Virus record (IMG/VR): IMGVR_UViG_3300045051_000128
Location: 1 to 38,623 of that record
Strand: one strand, 5' to 3'
Source of the DNA: a virus
Length of the DNA stretch: 38,623 bases
Shown here: positions 24,533-31,369 of the stretch, in pieces
Numbering within the stretch: position 1 is the first letter of the stretch
How the letters are laid out: every line of letters begins with the position of its first letter
Notes under the pieces: model-generated
Seen by the model: the letters and a program-made list of their open reading frames with translations, nothing else
What the model was told of the DNA's origin: nothing
Databases searched by the model: none
Made by a program: the position numbers and the translations under genes

Positions 24533-25016
24533 ACTGCTCGCCATGTTTCCGCATGCAAGCGAAGAGTTTATCGCGGAAAATACGAAGCCAAAGCCGGTCA
24601 AGGATATGACAAAGGCGGAGCGCGAAAAGGCAGCGGATCAAATGGATAAACAGCTTGCAAGTGCGGAGGCATGGAACAACTCACGCGAATCAGAGTTGCA
24701 GCGCGATTGCGAATTGTGGTTGCGCCATCGTGGTTATTGCCCAATGTCGGCAAACTATGCCGAGTCAGAGCATAGGCAGCGAATGTTTGCTGGATGGTAC
24801 GGGCATCTAAATAATGCCGTATGCAACCCGCTGATGGCAGACCTGATGATTTACGATGCTGCAATGCGCCATTGCCTAATGATTGAGCTAAAGATTCGCA
24901 GCCACTACCAGCCCGGCCAGCGCGAAATGATTGCGCTTGGATGCTGGAAAGAGGCGCGGACGTTCGAAGTCGTAACCGAACTGGTCAAGGAATGGGAAAA
25001 GGAGATTGGTCGATGA
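24519..25016 (+). CDS. VRR-NUC-like PD-(D/E)XK nuclease
   Basis: 165 residues. ESELQRDCELWLRHRGY is the first helix, NPLMADLMIYD holds the active-site Asp, CLMIELKIR the E-x-K, and PGQREMIALGCW the conserved Gln helix. This order is that of VRR-NUC/Holliday-junction-type nucleases. It begins with a helical, charged extension of about 45 residues. Likely role in recombination intermediates or DNA processing during replication. Confidence 0.7.
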   Translation: MNRTELLAMFPHASEEFIAENTKPKPVKDMTKAEREKAADQMDKQLASAEAWNNSRESELQRDCELWLRHRGYCPMSANYAESEHRQRMFAGWYGHLNNAVCNPLMADLMIYDAAMRHCLMIELKIRSHYQPGQREMIALGCWKEARTFEVVTELVKEWEKEIGR

Positions 25017-25222
25017 GTGAAGAAAAGCAAAAATGCTCGTGGTGCAAGCGCGATTCATCATTGCTAAAAATGGGGTGGAATGGAGGTGACTTTTGCTCTG
25101 AACGGTGCGAGCGCACCGGAATATCATTCCTGCATTCTACAATGCCCGGAAACGTACAGCCGTACATTGGATATTTGCCGCATCATATTTCGCTAGAAAT
25201 ATCTAGAAGATGGGCAAAGTGA
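25013..25222 (+). CDS. Small zinc-finger protein
   Basis: 69 residues, ATGA overlap with the nuclease. KCSWCKRD and DFCSERCER form a C-x2-C ... C-x3-C zinc site like treble-clef or MYND-type mini-proteins. C-terminal part is unstructured then helical. Function unknown. Confidence 0.6.
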   Translation: MSEEKQKCSWCKRDSSLLKMGWNGGDFCSERCERTGISFLHSTMPGNVQPYIGYLPHHISLEISRRWAK

Positions 25223-25422
25223 CAATCACCGACCGCATGAAGCATCAAGACAGGCGGCATCGCCATGCCTTGACCGCAATCAAGTGCATCGGAAATGCAA
25301 AGTCACGCGATGAAATGGCCCTTGTCGTTGTCGAATGGGACATGCACCAACGTCGCGAGATCATGCAGTCGGCGCGGACCAACAAGCGCGACGGTCGCAG
25401 CTTTTCGCAAGTCGGCGCATAA
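25210..25422 (+). CDS. Small basic unknown protein
   Basis: 70 residues, starting inside the end of the zinc-finger gene. Basic and helical (MKHQDRRHRHALTAIKCIG, MHQRREIMQSARTNKR). No motif recognised. It may bind nucleic acid by charge. Confidence 0.45.
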   Translation: MGKVTITDRMKHQDRRHRHALTAIKCIGNAKSRDEMALVVVEWDMHQRREIMQSARTNKRDGRSFSQVGA

Positions 25423-25477
25423 TTGTCTTTACCTTGGCCCGCGATTCGGTAACGTGGCGCAATCAAATGGAGATGAC

Positions 25478-25714
25478 ATGACACCCACAGCAACGGCAGA
25501 CGACTTTGACGACATAGGCGCAATGCGTCGCGAGATTCAACGACTGAACGAAAAGATCGACAAGATGCACGATGACCATGTTTCGCAAATCGAACGGTAC
25601 AAAACAGACCGCGACGAAATGGCGAAGTATATCGTAAGTCACCCGGCGGCTAACAACGACAAGGCACTTGAAGCGGCTTATCGCGTGGTTGCGTGGTCGC
25701 GAAATTTGAAGTGA
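25478..25714 (+). CDS. Small coiled-coil protein
   Basis: 78 residues, ATG 25478 with GGAG 5 nt upstream. A long helix (AMRREIQRLNEKIDKMHDD) has heptad spacing. C-terminal HPAANNDKALEAAYRVV looks like a second helix. Unknown function in the recombination/replication block. Confidence 0.55.
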   Translation: MTPTATADDFDDIGAMRREIQRLNEKIDKMHDDHVSQIERYKTDRDEMAKYIVSHPAANNDKALEAAYRVVAWSRNLK

Positions 25715-25724
25715 AAGGAAACAC

Positions 25725-25904
25725 ATGAACGCAAAAGAAGTGATCGAACGAGCTAAAGACGCAACGAAGTACAGCGCATGGGCTACGCCGTGGGCAATGC
25801 GCGAAGCGGCGAACATGACGCCGGAGGAAATAGACGAGGTATTCGGTTACGCCGCGGCGAATCTGCATATCGCATTGCGGTCTGGAAAGGTGGCGCGGAA
25901 GTGA
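25725..25904 (+). CDS. Small unknown protein
   Basis: 59 residues, ribosome site AAAGGAAAC and ATG 25725, overlapping the GTG of the next gene. Helical, with WATPWAMREAANMTPEE. No family recognised. Confidence 0.5.
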   Translation: MNAKEVIERAKDATKYSAWATPWAMREAANMTPEEIDEVFGYAAANLHIALRSGKVARK

Positions 25905-26713
25905 ACGAAACGATCGGCGAAATTGAAGTGATTGCACCCGGCGCAGTCGAAAGCATGGAGCGGGCGCAGATCGACATTCAGATTGCGACGGCCAAGCGGT
26001 ATCCTAAACATACTACGCTTGCCAACATTGGCGAGGTCAAGCAGCGCATGCTTAACTTTGCCACTCTGGATACCGAAACCGCAGAGGGATGCTTTTACAA
26101 GCTTCCGCGTGGTGGCAAGACGATTGAAGGCCCCAGCGTTCGTCTGGCCGAAATTGCAATTACGTGCTATGGAAATATCATGGTGGGCAGTCGAGTCGTT
26201 GAAGTGGTTACGACCGGCGACAATCCGCATGTCACGATTCAGGCCACGGCGCACGACTTGGAACACAATGTGCGCGTGCTGATCGAAAAGCGGAGGCGCA
26301 TCACGAAGAAGAAAAACCGCGACGTGATTGACGAGGATGACATCAACCTTGCCACGAATGCGGGCGCGGCGATTGCATTCCGTGATGCAGCCTTTAAGGT
26401 CGTTCCGATGGCTCTCATTAAGCCCGTCATGGAGCAGGCAAAGAAGGTTGCCATCGGTGACGCCTCAACGTTGTCAGAGCGCAGGTCAAAGGCAATGGAC
26501 TCGTTTGCCAAAATGGGCGTACAGCCGGCGCGGGTATTCGCCAAGCTTGGCAAGGCGAAGATTGACGATATTGACCTTGCCGACCTTGAAACGCTGATTG
26601 GCTTGCATACGGCGATCCGCGAAGGTACTGTGTCCGTCGATGATGCGTTCGCTGTTTCGTCGGCACAAGACGCGCAAGACAAGGCCAAGGAAGTGCTTGG
26701 AACAACCGCATAA
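25901..26713 (+). CDS. Phage recombination-associated protein, possible ssDNA annealing function
   Basis: 270 residues, start GTG 25901 in a GTGA overlap. A core CFYKLPRGGKTIEGPSVRLAE, then HDLEHNVRVLIEKRR and AIAFRDAAFKVVPMALIKPV, belongs to a family I have seen widely in phages next to nucleases and SSBs, and its gene neighbourhood suggests a replacement for RecT-like annealing proteins. I cannot name the family safely. The last 90 residues are helical with a flexible Ala/Ser tail. It lies upstream of a promoter and the replication genes. Confidence 0.5.
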   Translation: MNETIGEIEVIAPGAVESMERAQIDIQIATAKRYPKHTTLANIGEVKQRMLNFATLDTETAEGCFYKLPRGGKTIEGPSVRLAEIAITCYGNIMVGSRVVEVVTTGDNPHVTIQATAHDLEHNVRVLIEKRRRITKKKNRDVIDEDDINLATNAGAAIAFRDAAFKVVPMALIKPVMEQAKKVAIGDASTLSERRSKAMDSFAKMGVQPARVFAKLGKAKIDDIDLADLETLIGLHTAIREGTVSVDDAFAVSSAQDAQDKAKEVLGTTA

Positions 26714-26730
26714 AAAACCACTTGACAGCC

Positions 26731-26759
26731 TTGCAATTTTGTGATGCACGGTGTATGGT
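26731..26759 (+). promoter_or_regulatory. Candidate promoter for the replication operon
   Basis: TTGCAA, 17 nt, TATGGT, 57 bp before the next gene. The untranslated leader holds two small hairpins (GACGG/CCGTC and CGGC/GCCG). A perfect TTGACA at 26722 has no -10 at normal spacing. The decamer TATGGTGCGC recurs at 28740, also before a gene. Confidence 0.45.
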
Positions 26760-26815
26760 GCGCGTGACGGTTGGTTCCGTCGCGGCTGTGATAGGCCGAT
26801 AGCGAACGCAGGAAA

Positions 26816-27310
26816 ATGACTTTGACCCCGAAAGCAAGTGAGGCAATCCGTGGCAGCAATGCCATGTTCGGCCAACTATCACCACTTGTCGTAGGGGTCT
26901 TTTTTGGTGCCACAATGTCCGAACGCAAGTCATATCGCGAACTGCTTGACGATCCTCGATGGCAGAAAAAGCGGCTTGAAGTGCTGGAGAAAAACCAGTT
27001 TACGTGCCGCGGTTGCGGATCAAAGGAAAAAAAGCTCAACGTACATCATCGCATGTACAAAAAAGGGCGCAAGCCGTGGGAATATGAGCTTATTGACCTT
27101 ACCGTACTTTGCGAGGACTGTCATGAAAAGTGGCACTCTGTATATGAGTCGATATGCGCAACGTTTGCCTACATGGAGCCGTCGGAACTGATCGAGCTTT
27201 ATGGAATAAAAAAAGGAGCATACGTGGTCGCAAAGCTTTGGCCGGTCATATTGATCGATGCTCAAACCGAATCCTTTATGGACCTTATGAATATGAGTGG
27301 TGAAAAATGA
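26816..27310 (+). CDS. HNH endonuclease
   Basis: 164 residues from ATG 26816 (AGGAAA upstream). An alternative ATG at 26915 gives a conventional 131-residue HNH protein starting MSERKSYRELL, as many relatives do, but without a ribosome site. TCRGCGSKEKKLNVHHRMY and DLTVLCEDCHEKWH hold the two zinc CxxC pairs and the HH metal/base residues of the beta-beta-alpha-metal fold. It is not next to terminase, so a free-standing or homing nuclease is possible. Confidence 0.75.
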   Translation: MTLTPKASEAIRGSNAMFGQLSPLVVGVFFGATMSERKSYRELLDDPRWQKKRLEVLEKNQFTCRGCGSKEKKLNVHHRMYKKGRKPWEYELIDLTVLCEDCHEKWHSVYESICATFAYMEPSELIELYGIKKGAYVVAKLWPVILIDAQTESFMDLMNMSGEK

Positions 27311-28053
27311 AGTGCAAGGATGGTTCGCGCTTCAAGTTCATGAAGTTTTACCCACGCGATTGGTTAAGCGACATCGAACTTCACCGATGCAGCGTTGCGG
27401 CCCGTGGGCTTTGGATTGACATGCTTTGCCTTATGACGCAGGGAAGCGAATACGGAAAGCTTCTAGACGCATCAGGCGCGAAGATTGGCATAGACCAGCT
27501 TGCGTTTGACGTGAGACTAAAGACGGAGTTTGCGGAACAGCTTATCGAAGAGCTCAAAGCGCACGGAGTTTGCAGCGTTGACGATTCAGGAGTCATATTC
27601 TGCCGGCGCATGATCCGCGAGTCAGAATTGAGCGAGGCAAAGTCTGCGGCTGGAAAACTTGGCGGAAATCCAACTCTTAAAAACAAGACTGATGAAGATG
27701 CTAGAGACCATATTCTATATTCTAGAGGCTGCTTAAGCACACCGGATAAGCAGGAGGATAAGCAGGAGCTTAAGCAGCAGGATAAGCAAAGCACAGAAAA
27801 AAAGTCTGGCATGACTGATTACTCAATCAATCCTCCGACGCTTGACGATATAAAAAAGGCGGCAATCAATATCGCCATGCGAGCGGAAGACGTTGAATCA
27901 TGCTTCAACCATTACGACTCGCAAGGATGGAAGCACGGCAGCGGAATGCCAGTCACAAGCCTTTCGTCGCTATTGGCCAAGTGGAAAGCAAGGGCGAACC
28001 AATTTGATCGCAAGGACGATCCAGCAAAACCGCGCAAGCTTTGGGGAGATTAA
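27307..28053 (+). CDS. Replication initiator-like protein
   Basis: 248 residues. N-terminus FKFMKFYPRDWLSDIELHRCSVAARGLWIDML is the winged-helix opening of phage replisome organisers. A low-complexity Gln/Lys linker (DKQEDKQELKQQDKQ, about residues 140-160) carries DNA repeats at the nucleotide level. The C-terminal VESCFNHYDSQGWKHG ... SLSSLLAKWKARANQF is the DnaT/lambda O-type helicase-loading region. It would bind the origin and recruit host helicase. Overlaps the HNH gene by ATGA. Confidence 0.75.
   Translation: MKCKDGSRFKFMKFYPRDWLSDIELHRCSVAARGLWIDMLCLMTQGSEYGKLLDASGAKIGIDQLAFDVRLKTEFAEQLIEELKAHGVCSVDDSGVIFCRRMIRESELSEAKSAAGKLGGNPTLKNKTDEDARDHILYSRGCLSTPDKQEDKQELKQQDKQSTEKKSGMTDYSINPPTLDDIKKAAINIAMRAEDVESCFNHYDSQGWKHGSGMPVTSLSSLLAKWKARANQFDRKDDPAKPRKLWGD
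27729..27788. repeat. Iteron-like repeats, candidate replication origin
   Basis: Five copies of a (G/C)(A/T)TAAGCA unit at close to 12-bp spacing (GCTTAAGCAC, then GGATAAGCAG, GGATAAGCAG, GCTTAAGCAG, GGATAAGCAA) inside the initiator gene, in the linker. An A/T-rich tract (27701-27726) precedes it and an A-run follows. Lambda has its origin iterons in the same part of gene O. Confidence 0.6.
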
Positions 28054-28056
28054 AGC

Positions 28057-28698
28057 ATGAGCGATGACGTTACATCATGGGCCGACATCTACGCGGCTTT
28101 GTTCAACCGACGCCTGACCGATGGCGACGCAAATGGATTTGCCGCGGTGATTGCTACCCGCATCCCGAACCCTGCCAAAGGCGAGATAAAGAGCGCGTGC
28201 CTTGCGCTGGCCAAAACGTGGCAGACCCGCACCAAGGACAACGGGTACGCATCGCCACCTACCGCGCAAGACATCCTCACGCAGATGGTTCGCTCCCGTC
28301 ACGAAATGTCCCAAGGATCATCGGGCCGACAGTGCGACCATTGCAACAACGGATGGATGTCGTTTCGATTCCACGTCCACGATGCAGGCGAGATTAAGCT
28401 TGACGGAAAGCAAGGTACGCCTTTGCATCCTGCCGATGAAACGGACGGAATGCCTACTTCCTGCCCGTGCGTGTGTAGCCTTGGCACTGTGATTGTGTCA
28501 CAGCTAGTCACGGCAGGCACGGAACAAAGCCGCATCGACAAGCTACGGCATGCGGTATTTGACGCACGCAAAGACTACATGCGCGGGCGTACAGAAGTTC
28601 AGACGCCGAATGATGTTGACAAGCTGGCACGGTCTGTAAGTGCGAACGTGCGAAAGGTTGACATGATGGGAAGCGAATGGGAGCCGGAAACAAAGTGA
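28057..28698 (+). CDS. Cysteine-rich protein after the initiator; possible helicase loader partner
   Basis: 213 residues, 3 bp after the initiator stop. N-terminal helical domain (about 1-90), then a zinc module CDHCNNGW ... SCPCVC (about residues 92-140), then a helical C-terminus. The N-terminal SWADIYAALFNRRLTDGDANGFAAVIATR resembles phage proteins located where lambda P lies. The role is inferred from position. Confidence 0.5.
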   Translation: MSDDVTSWADIYAALFNRRLTDGDANGFAAVIATRIPNPAKGEIKSACLALAKTWQTRTKDNGYASPPTAQDILTQMVRSRHEMSQGSSGRQCDHCNNGWMSFRFHVHDAGEIKLDGKQGTPLHPADETDGMPTSCPCVCSLGTVIVSQLVTAGTEQSRIDKLRHAVFDARKDYMRGRTEVQTPNDVDKLARSVSANVRKVDMMGSEWEPETK

Positions 28699-28751
28699 AA
28701 AAATATCGAGAATTTGCTTTACGTGGAATTGGTGGATGATATGGTGCGCAC

Positions 28752-28931
28752 ATGGATTCGAAATGCAAAAAGGTGCGGTACAAGTCGCTTTTTAAGGCAT
28801 GTAAGGCTTGTAGCAGAGCCATGATGCGAGCCTTGAACGATCTGTATTTCATGCGTCCATACTTTTGCCACAAGTGCAATGGATACCACGTAACGTCAAA
28901 GCCGTTTGATTACAGGAAAGCGCACAAATGA
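28752..28931 (+). CDS. 59-residue zinc-ribbon protein
   Basis: Starts ATG 28752, overlaps the next gene by ATGA. KACKACSRA and FCHKCNGYHVTSKPF give C-x2-C ... C-x2-C, then a Y-H-(V/L)-T-S-K motif typical of a group of tiny phage zinc ribbons. A promoter-like TTGCTT, 17 nt, TGATAT (28714-28742) lies just upstream. Function unknown. Confidence 0.65.
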   Translation: MDSKCKKVRYKSLFKACKACSRAMMRALNDLYFMRPYFCHKCNGYHVTSKPFDYRKAHK

Positions 28932-29512
28932 CTGACACGGAACCAGAAGATTTCTACTCTTCTCGCGAGGCATACATGCAAAAGCGCAGCGAGCGATTGG
29001 CGCAGCAACGCGGCGATTTGATGTGGCATGGCAAGCGCACTACAAAGCGTCAGCCCGGAAAGAAGCTGGAACAAGAGGGGAAAGTAGTGCTGATGAATCT
29101 GGCCGCATGGATTGCCAATGGGGAACGCACTGAATTGATGCGCCGAGTTGCCCCGATGGTTGTTTGGATGTACAACGAAACATGGAGCGGGGCAAAAGCA
29201 CTGATGTCTTTTTCTGACCTTCCGCCCGACATTCGATTTTGCCAGCCGAATATCAGCATTACGGAGGAACAGATTTACGCCAAGCTGGTGGAGCTTGGAA
29301 TGAGTGAGCCGCGGGCGCGTGAAGTATGTGAAGGCCCGAAGGAGTTGTATCTGTCTGGATACCCGCGCATGACGCATAAGGAATTTAGGCTTATCATCGC
29401 GGCGAATCCTAATGCGCGTCCAAAATACAGATTTGCAGCCAATCTGTGCGAAAAGTACGACCGTGATATGGACCGCGGGATTGATGCGCTGGCTGCGCTT
29501 TTGGTTAAATAG
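28928..29512 (+). CDS. Unknown protein in the replication block
   Basis: 194 residues, ATGA coupling to the zinc ribbon. Helical throughout; a basic N-terminal third (KRSERLAQQRGDL, RTTKRQPGKK), a middle with VVWMYNETWSGAKALMSF, and a C-terminal helix-rich part. No family recognised. Position beside SSB-like and zinc proteins suggests a DNA transaction role. Confidence 0.5.
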   Translation: MTDTEPEDFYSSREAYMQKRSERLAQQRGDLMWHGKRTTKRQPGKKLEQEGKVVLMNLAAWIANGERTELMRRVAPMVVWMYNETWSGAKALMSFSDLPPDIRFCQPNISITEEQIYAKLVELGMSEPRAREVCEGPKELYLSGYPRMTHKEFRLIIAANPNARPKYRFAANLCEKYDRDMDRGIDALAALLVK

Positions 29513-29519
29513 GAGCAAC

Positions 29520-29855
29520 ATGAACGAGCGAAAGAAAAACTACGTCCAAGGCGCAGGGCTTTGGGAGCGCAACTTTGACAACGGCGGATCGCTGATAAAC
29601 ATGCGCGGCGATGCCGCAAAATTCTGTGCATGGATCATGTCCATCTCTGACCATGATGGAAAATTCAAGTGCGTCATATCGCGGCGAATGAAGCGCGACA
29701 CGGAAAGAGACCCAACGCACAACATGTACGAAGATGAATGGAAGGCCAGCAGGACAAACGACAATCCGCCTAGAAACGACTCCGCGCAACGTCCTGAATT
29801 TGCGCCTAGTCAGCATCAGCAAGGCGCGCAATCGCCGGACAATCTGCCGTTCTGA
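29520..29855 (+). CDS. Small protein with SSB-type C-terminal tip
   Basis: 111 residues, ATG 29520 with AGGAG 4 nt upstream. First ~70 residues are a beta-containing domain (GLWERNFDNGGSLINMRGD, KFKCVISRRMKRD). The rest is a disordered Asn/Pro/Gln/Ser linker ending in SPDNLPF, like the (D)DIPF tip by which SSB recruits partners. It may be a divergent single-strand binding protein. No OB-fold signature is certain. Confidence 0.5.
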   Translation: MNERKKNYVQGAGLWERNFDNGGSLINMRGDAAKFCAWIMSISDHDGKFKCVISRRMKRDTERDPTHNMYEDEWKASRTNDNPPRNDSAQRPEFAPSQHQQGAQSPDNLPF

Positions 29856-29857
29856 CC

Positions 29858-30124
29858 ATGAAAGTCACCGTCAAATGCCAGCACGCAACGCGCAGGCCGA
29901 TTGAAGTCGGCACGCTTTGGATGAGTATTTCGTCCGGAACCGTTTTTTTGCTTCAAATGCTCAACTCAAGGTGCTATTTCATTGTGCCGATGTATCCGAA
30001 AGATTCAATCGTAGAGCAGCGGTGTTCGTTTGAGACTGCGGAAGAAGCCATTTGCGGATTGATGCCGTTTTATGGGTCGGTTACGATTAAGCAGGTAGAT
30101 GATGAGCAACACTTACAACCATGA
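29858..30124 (+). CDS. Small unknown protein upstream of the cassette array
   Basis: 88 residues, 2 bp after the previous stop. Beta-rich (KVTVKCQHATRRPIEVGTL, CYFIVPMYP) with a short helix (ETAEEAICGLMPF). Its 3' end overlaps the first array gene by 23 bp. No family recognised. It lacks the PNT-type end found in the array genes. Confidence 0.5.
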   Translation: MKVTVKCQHATRRPIEVGTLWMSISSGTVFLLQMLNSRCYFIVPMYPKDSIVEQRCSFETAEEAICGLMPFYGSVTIKQVDDEQHLQP

Positions 30125-30410
30125 CTCGGCGCCTGTTACGGTGGCACCGATTGTTGGGCCGCTCGAGGTGGCGTCATTCGCTCTTCCGATCTCCATCAAG
30201 TCGCTCTCTGAAATCTCCGAAACATTGACGCGGGAACATGGCCCCGGACTTACAATGCGCGAGGATCACGGAAAGCTTATCGTCGAGCGGCCCAACACAC
30301 CGGAGCACCGACAGAGGCTCGCGGCTATTCGAGGTACCTCCAACAACCCTTTGAGCGTGCCAGAGCCCGCCGCGGGGTCTGGCTACGCTCGAAAGGATGG
30401 TTCGCCATGA
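30102..30410 (+). CDS. Array gene 1: small protein with tag-like ends
   Basis: 102 residues from ATG 30102 (or 30099). The N-terminus APVTVAPIVG is encoded by the right half of an attC-like site and is shared with the gene at 32829. The unique core is about 80 residues, helical (SIKSLSEISETLTREHGPG). The C-terminus runs through an attC-like site as PNTPEHR and later PAAGSGYARKDGSP. Ends by ATGA overlap with the next gene. Function unknown. Confidence 0.55.
   Translation: MSNTYNHDSAPVTVAPIVGPLEVASFALPISIKSLSEISETLTREHGPGLTMREDHGKLIVERPNTPEHRQRLAAIRGTSNNPLSVPEPAAGSGYARKDGSP
30122..30159. repeat. attC-like site, right half only
   Basis: Contains the box GTTGGGC at 30153-30159. Bases 30132-30159 are identical to 32859-32886 in the complete site near 32.8 kb. 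No matching left half is present upstream, so this may be the junction where the array joins the phage backbone. Confidence 0.6.
30290..30406. repeat. attC-like site (composite)
   Basis: GCCCAAC at 30290 begins a left half like that at 32785. From CTCCAAC (30338) to GTTCGCC (30406) lies a 69-bp imperfect palindrome: GAGCGT-GCCAGA pairs with TCTGGC-T-ACGCTC leaving one unpaired base, and an outer CCTTT/AAAGG leaves another. Bases 30364-30404 are identical to 31180-31220. The next gene starts at 30407, immediately after the right box. Confidence 0.65.
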
Positions 30411-30622
30411 GGATCAGCATTCGCAAACACAAGACGGTTCACTCAACAACCGGGGAGACGATCATTGTCACCATGGACGGAACCGGCCAGCAGTTTTCGA
30501 CGATTCAAGAGGCCGAGCAACACCTCCGCAGCCTCGTGCGCGAAATGACATCATGTATCGACAGCGCGCTGGACACCTACCACGACAATCAGGCGCACAC
30601 TTCGCCTGAGGTGCGGACATGA
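30407..30622 (+). CDS. Array gene 2: small unknown protein
   Basis: 71 residues; the ATG directly follows the GTTCGCC box, as in integron cassettes where the gene starts at the recombination point. Beta hairpins (RISIRKHKTVHSTTGETIIVTMDG) then a helix (TIQEAEQHLRSLVREM). Overlaps array gene 3 by ATGA, so the cassette carries two genes. Confidence 0.55.
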   Translation: MRISIRKHKTVHSTTGETIIVTMDGTGQQFSTIQEAEQHLRSLVREMTSCIDSALDTYHDNQAHTSPEVRT

Positions 30623-30927
30623 AGCGCCAGCGGAATGGCCGTAACCTCAAGGCAGTCGTTCGGGGCGTGGCTGTCAGCAAGCTCACGCAAGGCGACAGAT
30701 TCTTATGGCGCGACACTCTTTATACGTGGCTTAAGCCGGACCATTCCATCGCCAGCCGCAAATGGATCATTGCGCGCAAGCACGGGCCTGATTCAATTAG
30801 GCTTGGAATGCGCGGGTATGGGTACAATGGAGACAGCATCGTTGCCTTCCCGTGGCGCACTCGCGTTGAATTTGTACCTCCGAACACCCCTGGCCAGGGT
30901 CGGCCCGAGAAAGATGGTGCATCGTGA
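30619..30927 (+). CDS. Array gene 3: small basic protein with NTPG end
   Basis: 102 residues. Basic, beta-rich (AVVRGVAVSKLTQGDRFLW, DTLYTWLKPDHSIASRKWI), with an SH3-like look. The last residues PPNTPGQGRPEKDGAS are encoded by the following attC-like site. Stop overlaps the GTG of the next gene. Unknown function. Confidence 0.55.
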   Translation: MKRQRNGRNLKAVVRGVAVSKLTQGDRFLWRDTLYTWLKPDHSIASRKWIIARKHGPDSIRLGMRGYGYNGDSIVAFPWRTRVEFVPPNTPGQGRPEKDGAS

Positions 30928-30984
30928 GCGAGTCGAAACAACTCCTTGCGGCAACCGCCGTACCTATGAGCCCGATTGTTGGGC
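30879..30984. repeat. attC-like site, long class
   Basis: 106 bp from TCCGAAC (30879) to GTTGGGC (30984). Next to the boxes, GGC-CA-GGGT-CGGC pairs with the reverse complement GGCTCATAGGTACGGC leaving unpaired bases, less perfectly than the other sites. The start codon of the next gene (30924) lies in its central loop. Left part resembles the short site at 31693. Confidence 0.5.
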
Positions 30985-31361
30985 AGGATCGAGGCCTATC
31001 TCTGTTAACGCTCATGCCCGATCTTCTCGCAGACTATGGCCATCCATGGCCTGGCGAGGATGCTGGCACAAAGGCCCATCGCGAATGGATGCTTGCACGC
31101 ATAACGGTTGCAGATCGACTAAACCAGCAAATGACCAAGGCGATGATGCGTTTGCCCAACACCACCTTGAGCGGGCCGAAGCCCGCCGCGGGGTCTGGCT
31201 ACGCTCGAAAGGATGGTTCGGTCGTGCATTTATGCCCATCTGATGGCGAAGGCGCAATGCCGTGTTGCGGACTAACTCCGTTTGAGGTTCCTCCCACTGA
31301 CAGACTGACCAGTAACTCGCAGCTTGTGACGTGTAAACCGAACACCACGAGCAGCGTTTGA
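30924..31361 (+). CDS. Array gene 4: two-module fusion read through an attC-like site
   Basis: 145 residues, GTG 30924. N-terminus MSESKQLL ... SPIVG is tag-like. Module 1 (about residues 20-77) is helical and ends in PNTT at an attC-like site. The frame continues through the whole site as PAAGSGYARKDGS and enters module 2 (about 98-138), VVHLCPSDGEGAMPCCGLTPFE then VPPTDRLT, a small Cys/His domain known from actinobacterial and actinophage mini-proteins. It ends CKPNTTSSV at another left box. Fusion seems due to cassette insertion in frame. Confidence 0.6.
   Translation: MSESKQLLAATAVPMSPIVGQDRGLSLLTLMPDLLADYGHPWPGEDAGTKAHREWMLARITVADRLNQQMTKAMMRLPNTTLSGPKPAAGSGYARKDGSVVHLCPSDGEGAMPCCGLTPFEVPPTDRLTSNSQLVTCKPNTTSSV
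31154..31222. repeat. attC-like site, short class
   Basis: 69 bp from GCCCAAC (31154) to GTTCGGT (31222). Stem CTT-GAGCG with CGCTCGAAAG, extra bases unpaired, and a GC-rich terminal loop GCCCGCCGCGGGG. Shares 41 identical bases with the site ending at 30406. Lies inside the coding frame of array gene 4. Confidence 0.65.
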
Positions 31362-31365
31362 AAGG
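31337..31365. repeat. attC-like left half
   Basis: ACCGAAC at 31337 followed by ACCACGAGCAGCG, matching the left ends of the 31154 and 32052 sites. The stop codon of array gene 4 and the ribosome site of array gene 5 follow. No right box was found, so this is a partial site. Confidence 0.45.
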
Positions 31366-31369
31366 ACCG

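Noticed and set aside
26722-26727. Perfect TTGACA as a promoter -35 box
   Set aside because: No -10 box at 16-18 nt; the nearby TTGCAA with TATGGT at 17 nt is better.
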